Source: Hirsutella rhossiliensis
Taxonomy: Eukaryota; Ascomycota; Sordariomycetes; Hypocreales; Ophiocordycipitaceae
Direction: 5' to 3'
Assembly: GCF_020360975.1 (NCBI RefSeq)
Contig: NW_025408677.1
Span: 310,001-374,000, forward strand
DNA: 64,000 bases
Shown here: in pieces, positions 53,851 to 63,822 of the stretch
How positions within the stretch are numbered: the stretch's first letter is position 1
Layout of the letters: the number at the start of each line of letters is the position of its first letter
Translations under genes and position numbers: made by a program
The notes under the pieces: generated by a model
Databases searched by the model: none
The model's input: only the letters and a program-made list of their open reading frames with translations
What the model was told of the DNA's origin: nothing

Positions 53851-55944
53851 CCGAGCGGATTTCCTTTGCGGTGGAAACGTTTGGGCTGTTGCCAACTAAC
53901 CACTTTGGAGCCAGGAAGAGGCGTTCCGCGGAGCAGGCTCTCGTGCTCCTGCAAGAAAATCTACAAAGCATGGCGAATGGGCAAGGTGCTTAGTCTTGTG
54001 AACTTCGACGTCAAGGGTGCTTATAACGGAGTGTTCAAGGATAGGCTTCTACAACGGCTCGCAGCGAGGGTTTGCCCCGAGCTGGTCAGGTGGGTAGACG
54101 CATTCTGCTCTGAGCGGACGGCCAGCATCACGGTCAATGGACACTGTACCGCACAGCAAGAGCTCCCACAAGCAGGTCTTCCCAGGGATCGCCGCTTTCG
54201 CCGATTCTCTTCTTTTCTTCAACGCAGACCTAGTGCAGACCAAAATCAGCACCTCCGGAGGATCAATCGCATTCGTGGACGATTACTCGGCTTGGGTCAC
54301 AGGCTCGACTGCAGAGTCGAACCGGGACGGAATCCAGTCCATCATCGACCGTGCCCTAGAGTGGGAAAAGCGGAGCGGGGCGACGTTCGAGGGCGACAAG
54401 ACGACCATCATTCACTTTACACGAATGGCCGAGCGCTCTAGCTCAAGTCCATTTGTTATCAAAGGAAGAACGATCTGGCCACAGGAAAACGCCAAGGTGC
54501 TGGGAGTGGTCATGGATGCAAAACTACGATATAAGGAGCATATGGCACGAGCGGCATCGAAGGGACTGGAAACCGCGATGCAGCTGAAAAGACTGCGTGG
54601 ATTGTCGCCCCGGGTGGCCAGGCAGTTGTTCACGGCTGCGGTTGCGCCTGCTATGGATTATGCCTCCACTGTCTGGGCTCATGCATGCGGAGTGAGGAGG
54701 GCTACTGGTTGAATCGAGCACAGATGGTAGGGGCGCAGGCGGTGACCGGAGCGTTCCGTACCGTGTCGACGGCAGTCGCGGAAGCAGAGGCAAGCATTCG
54801 GCCGGTGGTAAATCGGCACACTCAAGCAGCGGCGAGGTTTTGGATCAGCGTTCGTACTCTCCCGAGGGCGCATCCTCTCGCCCGGCTGGGCATCAGAGTG
54901 TGCCGAAGATTCACGTCCCCACTGCAAACGATGGCTCAAGAGCATGGAGAGTCAGCAGGTCAAAGATTGGAAGTCATCAGAGAATACGCGGTGGCCCCGT
55001 GGAAGACCGCATTCGTGTTCTCTGTGACCTCGATGATGACCAGGCAGCTGAGTTGGTTGCGAAAGCGCAAGGCATTGTCGTCGCGACGAGCTCATCCGAA
55101 AGGCGAGGCGTAGTCGGCATGGGAGGCTGTGTTCGAGATACGAGAGTCAACAACGAGCAAGAAGCACTGGCGAGCTATTCCATCACTCTGGGGCCGCGAG
55201 AAGATCAAAACCCATATGTCGCGGAGCTGGAGGCGATTGCCACGGCTCTGCGATGTATGCCAGCGCGACTCGAGCAAAGAGAGCTAGTCTTTGTCACAAG
55301 CAACAGATCGGCCATGCAGGCGATTGGCCAACCGCGCCAGCAGTCGGGCCAATACATCATCCAAGAAATTTACAAGCATGTCAGGCTCTTCCGGCAACGG
55401 GGTGTTTCGATTCGTATGATATGGGCCCCGGCAGGAGCTGAAGGGTTTGCGTTGGGGGCAAAAGCAAAGGCAGCAGCGCGGAAAGCGACACGCGAGGGGC
55501 GCATCCAGGAGAACTCGCCATTTCAAGCCCGCTCGACAAGACTGGAAATCTGTCTTTCTTCCTAGGAGGGAAGTCGATGTCCGATGGCGACAAATGGAAG
55601 CCGAACCTACCAGCAGTACGCGCTACGATCAAATTCGCGATGGCAACCGGGAGACTAGACACGGACCAACGATGACAGTACTGGCAAACCAGAGTGCACA
55701 GTACTAGCACCATACAGCCTCTCATTGACAGACCGGGCTTCAGCTGCTGAGAATAGGATGCTGAACACTTGGAGAAATGGGCCTTCAAGCAGGCCTGTCA
55801 ACGGCGAAATTGGAGGCTGAAATGTACGGATAGGAGCAAAATGTGGGGCTTCTGGGTGTTGCAGTCGAAAGTGGAGGATCTGTAAATAGCTGAGTGTCGC
55901 GGCCCTCTAGGGTTGGTCCCTCCGGGCGGAATAAATTGCATTGC
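53851..55944 (+). mobile_element. 5'-truncated LINE with RNase H, right copy
   Basis: Same truncation point as the left copy (CCGAGCGGATTTCC). Reverse transcriptase is partly shifted (ELPQAGLP, then a one-base loss), with IAFVDDYSA near 54275, RNase H (RRGVVGMGGCVRDT, 55105) and tail ATTGC in two units. ATTGG flanks it at 53846-53850 and 55945-55949. About 320 bp at 55545 are missing relative to the left copy, including the CCHC finger. The deletion joins two TGGAAAT words. Confidence 0.85.
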
Positions 55945-55963
55945 ATTGGCTCCCAAAAGAAAG

Positions 55964-56010
55964 GTTGATGAGGCTTGTAGATATTGATGTGCCAGTGTAA
56001 CAGTGCAACA
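55964..56010 (-). repeat. Copia B 5' LTR, distal part
   Basis: 47 bp from the target duplication to CAGTGCAACA, the proposed LTR start (TGTTGCACTG on the minus strand). It continues the LTR piece at 50452-50734 once the composite is removed. Confidence 0.6.
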
Positions 56011-57718
56011 CTCCTGTTTCGCTGCTGGCCCATCTCTTCTGCCCTCTTTGTCAAAAGAGAAAAAGAAAACATTATGCGGGACCAAGGAAGTTGCGTGACA
56101 TAGGCAAAAAGCTGACCAACCCCAAACGCTTGATTGTATCAAGAGACGGTTGGTTCATAGTGGCAGCTGTGTCGAGTCGACCAGGGTTTCATAACGAGAG
56201 CTCAATGGCGGCTAGGTCAACGGAAACCTGGCACCTGGCCTTCGGAGGGATGCTCTGAGCGTGATGCACATGCGGGTATCCACCATACAAGCATTGCCAT
56301 CAGACTCAGTAGGCACTGACAACAGGCTTCAGCATAATAGTTTGCCACGAATCGTAAGCCCAGCACCGAGATCGGCGCTGGGGAACTCTTCGTGAACAGC
56401 TGACAGTCTTTTGTCGCCAAAGTCTCCGACTTGTTGCGAAAGCATGACTCTTGCTACCGTCTATCCGACTCCCACATGAGCATTCCGGGGAAACGCTTTG
56501 TTTATGTTGGCGCCGGAGACCCGTTCATGTGCCGGGCAGGACGGAGCAGGCCCAAGATATCCAAGGTCTGCCTTGGTTCGATCTGTGGGTTGCTCAAGTC
56601 AGGCGTTGTAAGAGGCTTGACTGGGTTTCTTCAACAAGCAGTTGTCGTCATATCGTCTAAGTGCAGCCGACGAAGAGAAGAACAAGAGTGAGCGCCTCGA
56701 GCTGAAACCTGACTCGCCATGAAACTGTTGTTAATGCAACAAACAGGCTCCGCCACAGCAGGACCAACCAGTGACCGAAGACGAAACACGGCTGGACGCG
56801 TTCGCCACCACAAGCCCCCGTGCCAATGACAGGTCCATTGTTTCACCGACCATTGACGTTTCTCCTACGCTGACGAACGCTGCCTTGCCACCAAGCGTCA
56901 TTTCAATACTGGCAACGCCAGCCGAGGCCACGTCCCGGTGGGCACGATGAATGCAGCGCGCAAGAAAGCACTCTGATGCTGATCTTCAAACCGAACCGGC
57001 GATTCGGGTTGAAGAGTGCTTCACCTATCTGCCTTCAGGCAGTCGGTTTCCCCACGCCCAATGAGTACCGGTATGCAACACAAGCCAAGTTACGCGGCCC
57101 CCGTAGTAAAGTGGTTCGGCCCGCATAGTCATTGCCTAGTGCAAACCGCAGTTTACACCAATAGTCCCCGAAACCAGTTACACTATTAGGAGCCCTGCCC
57201 GGGCCCCTTGCTTCCTCGCGGCTGAAACGTGAAAGGCCAATGGTAACCCAGGCCTGAAGTTAGTGCTTCAGACAATTCTGGAGGTAAGAGAGCTCTTGAC
57301 TGTACCCGCGCGGCCTCGTTGAAAAGAATATCCTGGCTCAATCCCACCAGACAATTGACAGGACTCTCCTCGGCTGATCGTCTGGGCCACGCCTTCCTCA
57401 GATCTGTAGGCTCCCACAATCACGACCAGTCAACTGCTAGAACATGGGGGACTCACCCTGGTCCCGGTATAGCTTGGATTAAGGCGCACCTCATGACTCT
57501 TGAAACCAGCTACCGACTACCTACCCACTCCACTCGGGCTGCCGGTGGATTGCGTGGAGTGGATTTTAACCCTGGGCTAAGTCGTGGAGAAATGTTGGGA
57601 CTTGCACTTGAACATCGATTCGTGCTGGCTCGTTTCACTAACTTTATTGTTTTCGAGATGCAATAAAAACACAACAATATGGTTCGTGCATGGTAAAAAC
57701 AACTGGGGGGCTCGAACT
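56011..57718. other. Intergenic; a coding-like trace at 56440-56955
   Basis: No gene can be defended. At 56640-56690 and 56745-56955 plus-strand frames read LSSYRLSAADEEKNK and PVTEDETRLDAFATTSPRAN with GTGAGC and ACAAACAG splice-like signals between, which could be the last exons of a decayed gene. The rest shows no family or repeat. Confidence 0.3.
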
Positions 57719-57725
57719 TATAAAG
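57719..57725 (+). promoter_or_regulatory. TATA box of the small secreted protein gene
   Basis: TATAAAG 124 bp before ATG 57849, followed by a pyrimidine-rich leader (CTCGCTTCTTTATCGTCCTC). Confidence 0.5.
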
Positions 57726-57848
57726 TGCGAGCATTTCACCTCGAAGATATAGAATTTTCGCCCGCTAGACTTCTTACTTATACTTACGCCATCATCGATT
57801 TTTACCTCGCTTCTTTATCGTCCTCCTTTTAAGTACCTTTTGGCCAAC

Positions 57849-58264
57849 ATGAAGGTTTCAATTACCCTTTTCACCGTCCTCACCGGGCTAGGACTAGCGG
57901 CCCCAGTGACGGACCAAAATATAGCAGCACGACAAGGCCCTGGTACTACTGATGACTTTGGTCAACCTATATTTAGTGCTGAAGGTGCTACTCCTAATAC
58001 TCAAGGTAGTGGTCCTGGCGGCCAAGGTGCACAAGGGGCTGGTGCAGCTTTGGACAAATTTGCACAGAGTGACGTAAGTTTCCAACCCGTGACTAACGAG
58101 AAGGCGGATTCCACGTGGCATGCTGATACGGCTGGCAACTCTAGCTTGGTCAAAGTATTGCTAAGGGTGCTAATGCCGCCGCACCTGCTGCTGGTGGTGC
58201 TGCTGTTGGTGGTTTTGGTGATGGTGGTTTTGGTAATTTTTTTTCAGGCCCAGGAGGGAATTAG
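57849..58264 (+). CDS. Small secreted Gly/Ala-rich protein
   Basis: Two exons, 57849-58073 and 58145-58264, with a 71-nt intron (GTAAGT...TAG) that keeps frame, give 114 residues. The start ATG 57849 is preferred to 57840 because a signal peptide begins MKVSITLFTVLTGLGLAAPV, with a likely cleavage near residue 20. The mature part is short, Gln/Gly/Ala-rich (NTQGSGPGGQGAQGAGA), and ends in GGFGDGGFGNFF-type glycine repeats. It has no cysteine, so it is not a typical disulfide-rich effector; a cell-wall, surface or effector role is possible but unknown. Transposon-rich surroundings are common for such genes in plant-associated fungi. I recognise no family. Confidence 0.65.
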
Positions 58265-58637
58265 TTGACTTGGTGGCTTTCGGTCGTTGCACGGAGTTCT
58301 CCACTGGCTGGAGTTAAAGCTCGGCCCGGCCCGCAGTGATGGAATTATACATTGTGTGAAAGGCCTCTAGTGAGTTACCCGTTGGCTGCCAGAGGCCCCG
58401 CCAACGGGTAACTAGTCCCTATGCTGTTTACTATCAAGATAGAGAAGAAAGAAAGGGAATCCGCTAGTTACATGAGAGCATGACGGCAGTTTATATATCA
58501 CAGCTTCGAGTCAATGGAAGATTCTAGAAGCACGGCGGTGCAGCCGCCGTTCAAGCGGCTTGCCCGTTACATCACCCCCCTCCCTTCCTATGTTTCCTTC
58601 TTCGCGGGGCCAGGCAGTCCGTGTCAAGATAAGTTGT
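58265..58637. other. Intergenic, downstream of the secreted protein gene
   Basis: No gene seen. Contains an imperfect inverted repeat near 58376-58410 (GTTACCCGTTGGC against GCCAACGGGTAAC), a strong hairpin around the AGAGGCCCC loop region. Confidence 0.5.
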
Positions 58638-58798
58638 TGTTGAAGGCTGTGTAGCGGATGAAGTGTTCATTGAAGGTTAAAGAAATCTGTGAGTAAATAC
58701 AGAGAAATGCCACCTTAATATATCACTTCCAAGCTAGTGTCAGAGGCTCCTCAGAGAGCCTTTCAGGGGTTCAGGGTTTCTGATGACCCACTTCAACA
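58638..58798 (-). repeat. LTR copy related to the solo LTR in the pseudokinase
   Basis: 161 bp, nearly identical to 33026-33186. Next to it on the right, CTCCCACTCGCTCTGAGG reads as a purine tract on the minus strand (GAGTGGGAG), so it looks like the 3' LTR of a minus-strand element. The 5-mers on the two sides do not match. The internal part is not recognisable past about 58900. Confidence 0.75.
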
Positions 58799-59218
58799 CT
58801 CCCACTCGCTCTGAGGACGGCTCTGACAGACAGGCGAAGGTGCTGTGCAGCAGTGTGCTGTTTCCTAGGGCCCTCGCTAAAACCCAAAAAACACCTCTTT
58901 ATGGGTGAAAAATATTGGGAAAGAGTGCGCCACTTTAGGTAACGTGAAATAGTAATGACCCTTAATGGGGGTGACCTCCTTAATATGCCACTTCCAAGCG
59001 GCTGACAGAACCCCCTGGGAGCGCCTTTCAGGGGTCCGGATGACCCACCTCAAACTCGCTTGAAGGGCGGCTCTGTCAGACAGTCAAGGTGCCGTGCAGC
59101 GGCAAGGATAGTCCCGTCTAGCCCTCGCTAAAACCCAAAATCACCTTCGTGGGTAAAAACACAGGAAATAGCGCGCCTACGGGTTCGTTGCTTGCAACGC
59201 GTGGACTGCGGAGGATGA
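58799..59218. repeat. Degenerate duplicated LTR/leader block
   Basis: The stretch 58970-59150 is a diverged copy of 58710-58895: both have the CTTAATAT...CACTTCCAAGC start, the CCTTTCAGGGGT...GATGACCCAC core and the CCCTCGCTAAAACCCAAAA end. This implies two related LTR-element ends side by side. No coding sequence. Confidence 0.65.
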
Positions 59219-59423
59219 CCAGATTGATCTCGCGGAGTGGCCATCAGAGCTCCGTCAGTGTGGCTGCCTTCTTGCAGAAGGGTCTTCGCCAATGGAGGGC
59301 CAGATTGATCTCGCGGAGTGGCCTCAGAGCTCCGTCAGTGTGGCTGCCTTCTTGCAGAAGGGTCTTCGCCAAGGGAGGGCCAGATTGATCTCGCGGAGTG
59401 GCCTCAGAGCTCCGTCAGTGTGT
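59219..59423. repeat. 80-bp tandem repeat, 2.5 copies
   Basis: Units start at 59219, 59300 and 59380 (CCAGATTGATCTCGCGGAGT...), 81 and 80 bp long and nearly identical; the third is partial. Located just inside the proposed 3' LTR of copia E, where it may be an LTR-internal repeat. Confidence 0.85.
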
Positions 59424-59501
59424 AGAGGCTTGAGTGCCTAAGGAGGGCCGAAGATGCCTGTGACACTCCCACTCGATTAGAGGCTGAGCAGTGTGGTGCT
59501 T

Positions 59502-60377
59502 CTAATCGGACTTGACGCCTAGAGAGTCCCGGAAACGGAGGAAGGCATCTCGTGGCAGGGCCTTGGTGAGCCCATCAGCAGGCTGCTTGGTGCCTTCGAT
59601 CTTGATAAGGCTGACGGTCCCTTCTGCAACCTTCTCTCGGATGAAGTGCCACTTAAGAGAGATATGCTTAGTGCGAGAGTGGTGCTGAGGGTTGTTGGCC
59701 AGATCTATAGCGCCCTTGTTGTCCTCGTGTATGGCTGTTGGCACAGCCTGTGGGTGGCTTAGGTCCTTCATTAGGGAACGCAGCCAGATGGCCTCCTGGG
59801 CTGACTGGGTCAGAGCCACGTATTCGGCCTCTGTGGATGAGAGCGTGACACAGGGCTGCCTCTTGGAGGTCCAGCTGATGGCTGCTGAGCCGAGGCTGTA
59901 GAAGAAGCCTGACGTCGATCGTCGGGTGTGCAGGTCCGCCGCGAAGTCTGCGTCAGTGTAGCCTTGGATCGGCTGCAGTGGTCCCTCTAAGACTAGCACA
60001 TAGTCAATGGTGCCCTTAAGATATCTCATGATGCGTTTCACAGCTGTCTGGTGCTGAGACGTTGGGTTGGCAAGGTGTCTGCAGCAGGCGCCAACGGAGA
60101 AGCAGATATCGCTCCTAGTGCCGAGCATCGCATACATCAGTGAGCCTACCCTCTTGGCATAGGCGGCCTGGTCCTTGGGAGGGGCGTGCCAGTCCTCTGC
60201 GGGTGGTTGGAGCGGATCTGCGGCCATAGGGGTGTCCGTTGGGTTGCAGTCTGACATGTTGTAGGTCCTTAGGATCTTTTCAATGTAGGCTCGCTGGGAC
60301 AGTTCGATCCGACGCCTGGCCCTATCTCTAGTGACTTTAATGCCTAGGTAATGGGAGCAGGGACCTAGGTCAGTCAT
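59502..60377 (-). pseudogene. Copia E RNase H part
   Basis: Open for 291 residues: HYLGIKVTRDRARRRIELSQ, then KRIMRYLKGTIDYVLVL, GYTDADFAADLHTRRSTSG (RNase H active-site Asp), VTLSSTEAEYVALTQ and ADGLTKALPRDAF, ending at 59502. It overlaps the reverse transcriptase frame by 4 bp with a one-base shift, so it is the end of Pol, not a separate gene. Confidence 0.85.
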
Positions 60378-61792
60378 CTGGAAGCGTTTGCTGAGGGCAT
60401 CCTTGATCCGTTGGACCTCCGAGGACAGGCTCCAGTGAGAAGTAGGTCGTCGACGTAGATTGCAATGATGCTCTTGCCACGGACGAAGACGCTGACGTCT
60501 GCCGCAATGGGCCTGTAGCCTAGTGTCTCAAGAAACTTGGTGATGGTGTGGAACCAGATGCGAGGCGCCTGCTTGAGCCCATAGATGGCCTTCTTGAGCC
60601 TGCAGACGCGGCCAGTGCCGTCTTCGAAGCCCTCTGGCTGCTCGAGGTAGACTTCTTCGTCGATGTCCCCGTAGAGGAAAGCGGTCTTGACATCCATTTG
60701 CTCGATCTCTAGGTCTTCAGCGGCGGCTATGGCGAAAATTGTTCTGTAGCTTTCTGGCCTGACCACTGAGGCGAAGGTTTCGCTATAGTCGATGCCTTCC
60801 TGTTGCTCGTAGCCCTTTGCAACGAATCTGGCCTTATGGCGGACGATTTGGCCGTCGGTCCCTCTTTTCAGCCTATAAACCCACTTCCCTCGTAGGGCCT
60901 TCCTGCCTGGCGGGAGGTCAGTGAGCTCCCAGGTCTTGTTGACCTGCAGGGACTGGATTTCGTCCGCCATAGCGGCGTGCCAGTTCTTGGCGCTATCTGA
61001 CTGCATGGCCTGTTTGAAGGCAAGGGGCTCGTGGTCTTCCCATTGCTGTGAGATGGCCATAGCCATTGCGAAGGCGTGATCGAAATTATAGCCATAGCGC
61101 AGAGGGGGAACTCTTTGTCTGGTGGACCTTCTGACCGACGGCCTGGTCGGATCAGCAGCGGCATGGATAGTTGAGTAAACAGATGGTTCGGGGCTTGTCT
61201 CTTCCAGCAGGTCGAGCAGGGCACTGTCGTCCGACTCGTCTCTATGGGACACTATGTTGTCTTCAGAGCTGTCAGACAGGTCTCGCGTGGAATCTGAGGT
61301 TTGGCTATCTTCAGGCTCGGGCGAGAGCGCTGTGGAAGTTTCTGGTGTGTAGAGAGACGCGGTGTCGGCTGTTCTATTGTTGCCGTTGCGAAGTGTCCGA
61401 GGCGGACATTCGGCTTGCTGGCCTTCCTCCCGGATCAGCTGGTCAAGGATTTGGCCAGTCTTGGGCCTCTTGGGCTGTCTTTCAGAGACCGTAGGCTTGG
61501 CGACGTGTTCGACAAAGATGACGTTGGGAGACACGAAGACCCTGTTGCTGCTATCAAGCAGGATGTAGTTACAGTGCCCTTGGTACCCCAGCATTCTGCA
61601 CGGGATACCCTTAGGCTGCAGCTTCCTGCGTTTGGCTGCTGGCAGTAGTGCCCAGCCTTTTGATCCGATGACTCGAAGATGGGTAACATCAGGTTTTCGC
61701 CGTGCCAGGCTTCGTACGGTGTGATAGGTAACTTGGCTGTAGGAGACAAATTGCGGACGTAGGTGATGCTCTGGAGTACGTAGGGCCACCAT
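60374..61792 (-). pseudogene. Copia E reverse transcriptase
   Basis: Open for about 470 residues. It has a Ser/Asp-rich spacer, then NWHAAMADEIQSLQVNKTWE, WVYRLKRGTDGQIVRHKARF, IEQMDVKTAFLYGDIDEEVY, KKAIYGLKQAPRIWF and IAIYVDDLLLTG (catalytic YVDD, about 60460). All conserved RT blocks are present, so only the frame shifts at each end would stop function. Confidence 0.88.
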
Positions 61793-62666
61793 TTGCGCTC
61801 GAGGCCGGACCGAATTAGCGTAGGGTTGAGCTTCTCGCTTAGGACCCTATGGAAGACCTCAATGGCCCCGTTTTGCTGGTGCTGTTCCGTGGCGGCGTAG
61901 ATGACTTCGATCGCCTTGTCGGTGCAGAAGGCATCTAGCAGCGTGGAGCGATTTTCACCTCCTAGGTCCATCCGCACGTAGAGGCATCGCCTGGTAGGCG
62001 TCTCATGCTTCTGAAGGAACGCCTGGAAGATCGGGAAGAGGCTGTCTTTGGTGGCCACGCTAAAGGTCCATCCGTACTGAGTGTAGTCGTCTAGGATGGC
62101 CACCCAGTATCTGCTGCCGTCGTATCCAGTGTCCGGAAACGGCCCACAGATGTCAATATGCAGACTTTCTAGCGGCCAGGTTCCCTTTCGAATAGAGTGC
62201 CTATGAGATCCTTCCTTGATCTTGCCAATAGCGCAGGCCTCGCACGGGTCTTGTGGCGATTGGGGTCGCAGACCAGTGGACATCCCTTGCAGCCTCTTGA
62301 TGTTGCGCTCGCTGAGGTGGGCCAGTCTCTCGTGCCAGATGCGTAGGTTGGGATTTTGGACCTGCGAGGTGACGAGGGCAGCTGGGTCGCTATGACGCCT
62401 GATTTCATCAGTAGCTTCGTTCCAGAGGTCAGGTCAGGATCCTGAGTACGCAGGCTAGCCAGTGCGGCGTTGATGTCTCTGTTCGGCTCGTCAATCACGT
62501 AGACACCATTAGCCACAGTGGCCGTCAGCACGATCTGGCCGCCTTTAACAATGGCAGCGTGCTCGCCATTGCCAAGGATCCAGCACCCCTGCTTGCCGAG
62601 AGCTGTGACGGACACCAGGTTGACGCCTGCGTCAGGGGCACAGAGGGCGTCTTGGAAGGTCAGCAT
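61435..62666 (-). pseudogene. Copia E integrase
   Basis: Pre-integrase zinc region near 62290 (CEACAIGKIKEGSH), then the core: SLHIDICGPFPDTGYDGSRY (D), YVRMDLGGENRSTLLDAFC (D) and QQNGAIEVFHRVLSEK (E). The 62169-62666 frame gives the segment between protease and integrase. Frame changes near 62280 and 61700. It continues into the reverse transcriptase frame after 61790. Confidence 0.85.
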
Positions 62667-63822
62667 GTGGTCTTTCCACAGACCTTCACTGGCAGGTCAT
62701 AGCTGCCGGCGCCCATGGGCAGGAATGGGCTCCCTTGGCCCCTGCGTAGGAAGACCAGTGTACGGAGCAAGGGCCCGAATTTGCCTCGGCGGCAGAAGAT
62801 GTGCTGTGAGGCGCCTGTGTCGAGGATGTGGATCTGTGAAAGCAGCGTGTGCTGAGCGGCCAGTGCTGCCGGATCCAGATCATCACGCACTCCCACTGGA
62901 TTGGCAGCACCAGGAGGGGCGAGGTGTATCGTGCATGGGAAGGTGAAACGGGGCATAGCGAGGTTGGCAAGAGCCTGTGACTGCGACTGTGGTTGGTCAT
63001 TGGCTTGACCTTGCAAGTAGGCTAGGGCGGTCTGGATATCTGTGATGGAAGGTGTAGTGGAAGATGTAGTGGGCTCCTGCCTGCCGCGATGATCCTGTTT
63101 CTTTTTGAGTCTCTCTGCATGTCTCTTGTCGAAGTCGGCCTTGAGCTCTGGATGGACTCTAAAGCACTTATCCACGGTGTGTCCTTTCCTTTTGCAGTGG
63201 GTGCAGACGGGCACGTCTCTGTCTCTCCGAGTCATGGCAAGAGCTTGACCGGCGGTGGCGCCTCGTTGCTTCTGGCTCTGTTCTTCGTGTTCAGCAGCGG
63301 CGATGGCTTCTTCGAAGGAGACTGCTGGTCTTTTGACCGCTCCAGCAAGGTCCCTCTTTGGCAGCAGGTTGTGTTGCTGATAGAATGCTGTGAGAAACAC
63401 CTCGTAGGCTGGACCTAGCCCTGTGAGGAACTTGCTGATGAACTGGGGTTCCCCGATTTGACAAGAGACGTCGAGCTCTAGCAGCTCTGAGCGGGCTTGT
63501 CGGAGTTTTTCGGCGAAGTCCATGACATCAGTACAGACATCGAGAGTCAGGTCCATGTACTTCTTATCCAGCTCCTGGAAGCAAGCGCTGCCACTGGGCT
63601 TGTAGCGCGCCTCGATGGCTTGGAGGATCTGCGCGGCCGTTTCTAGGTGCTTGACATCCTCACGGGCTAGAAAGCTAAGTCGGTTGCAGAGGACTGCTTT
63701 AACCCTGGTCTGTCTGTCTAGCCAGATTTCAAGCCTATCTTCGAAGACGTTTTCTGACTCTTCGTCTCGCTGGGCTGGCTGGACGGCTTTCCTACCGCCC
63801 GGAAGAAGGTCTCCGTGTTACG
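62660..63822 (-). pseudogene. gag: Copia E Gag-protease
   Basis: Coding signal runs from about 63822 (NVFEDRLEIWLDRQTRVKAV) into the open frame 63556-62660. The zinc knuckle CTHCKRKGHTVDKC is at about 63190, and the protease site HILDTGASQHIFC (DTG) at about 62820. The Gag start codon is not clear: upstream frames contain stops near 63830, so the first part may be beyond a frame change. The family differs from copia A-D in Gag sequence and in having DTG. Confidence 0.8.

Larger units (their letters stand above)
50735..55954. mobile_element. Composite MULE-LINE transposon, right copy, 9-bp duplication
   Basis: 5220 bp with GGGAGCCAAT at one end and ATTGGCTCCC at the other. AAAAGAAAG stands at 50726-50734 and 55955-55963, a 9-bp target duplication as expected for Mutator-like elements. 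Order: left TIR, MULE transposase (minus), right TIR, second partial TIR, LINE fragment (plus), last 10 bp of the MULE terminus. The whole unit therefore behaves as one mobile element that carries a LINE inside its terminus. Confidence 0.9.

Noticed and set aside
57680..57740. tRNA or SINE B-box (GTTCGAGCC on the minus strand)
   Set aside because: No matching A box or cloverleaf; overlaps the probable promoter of the secreted protein gene.
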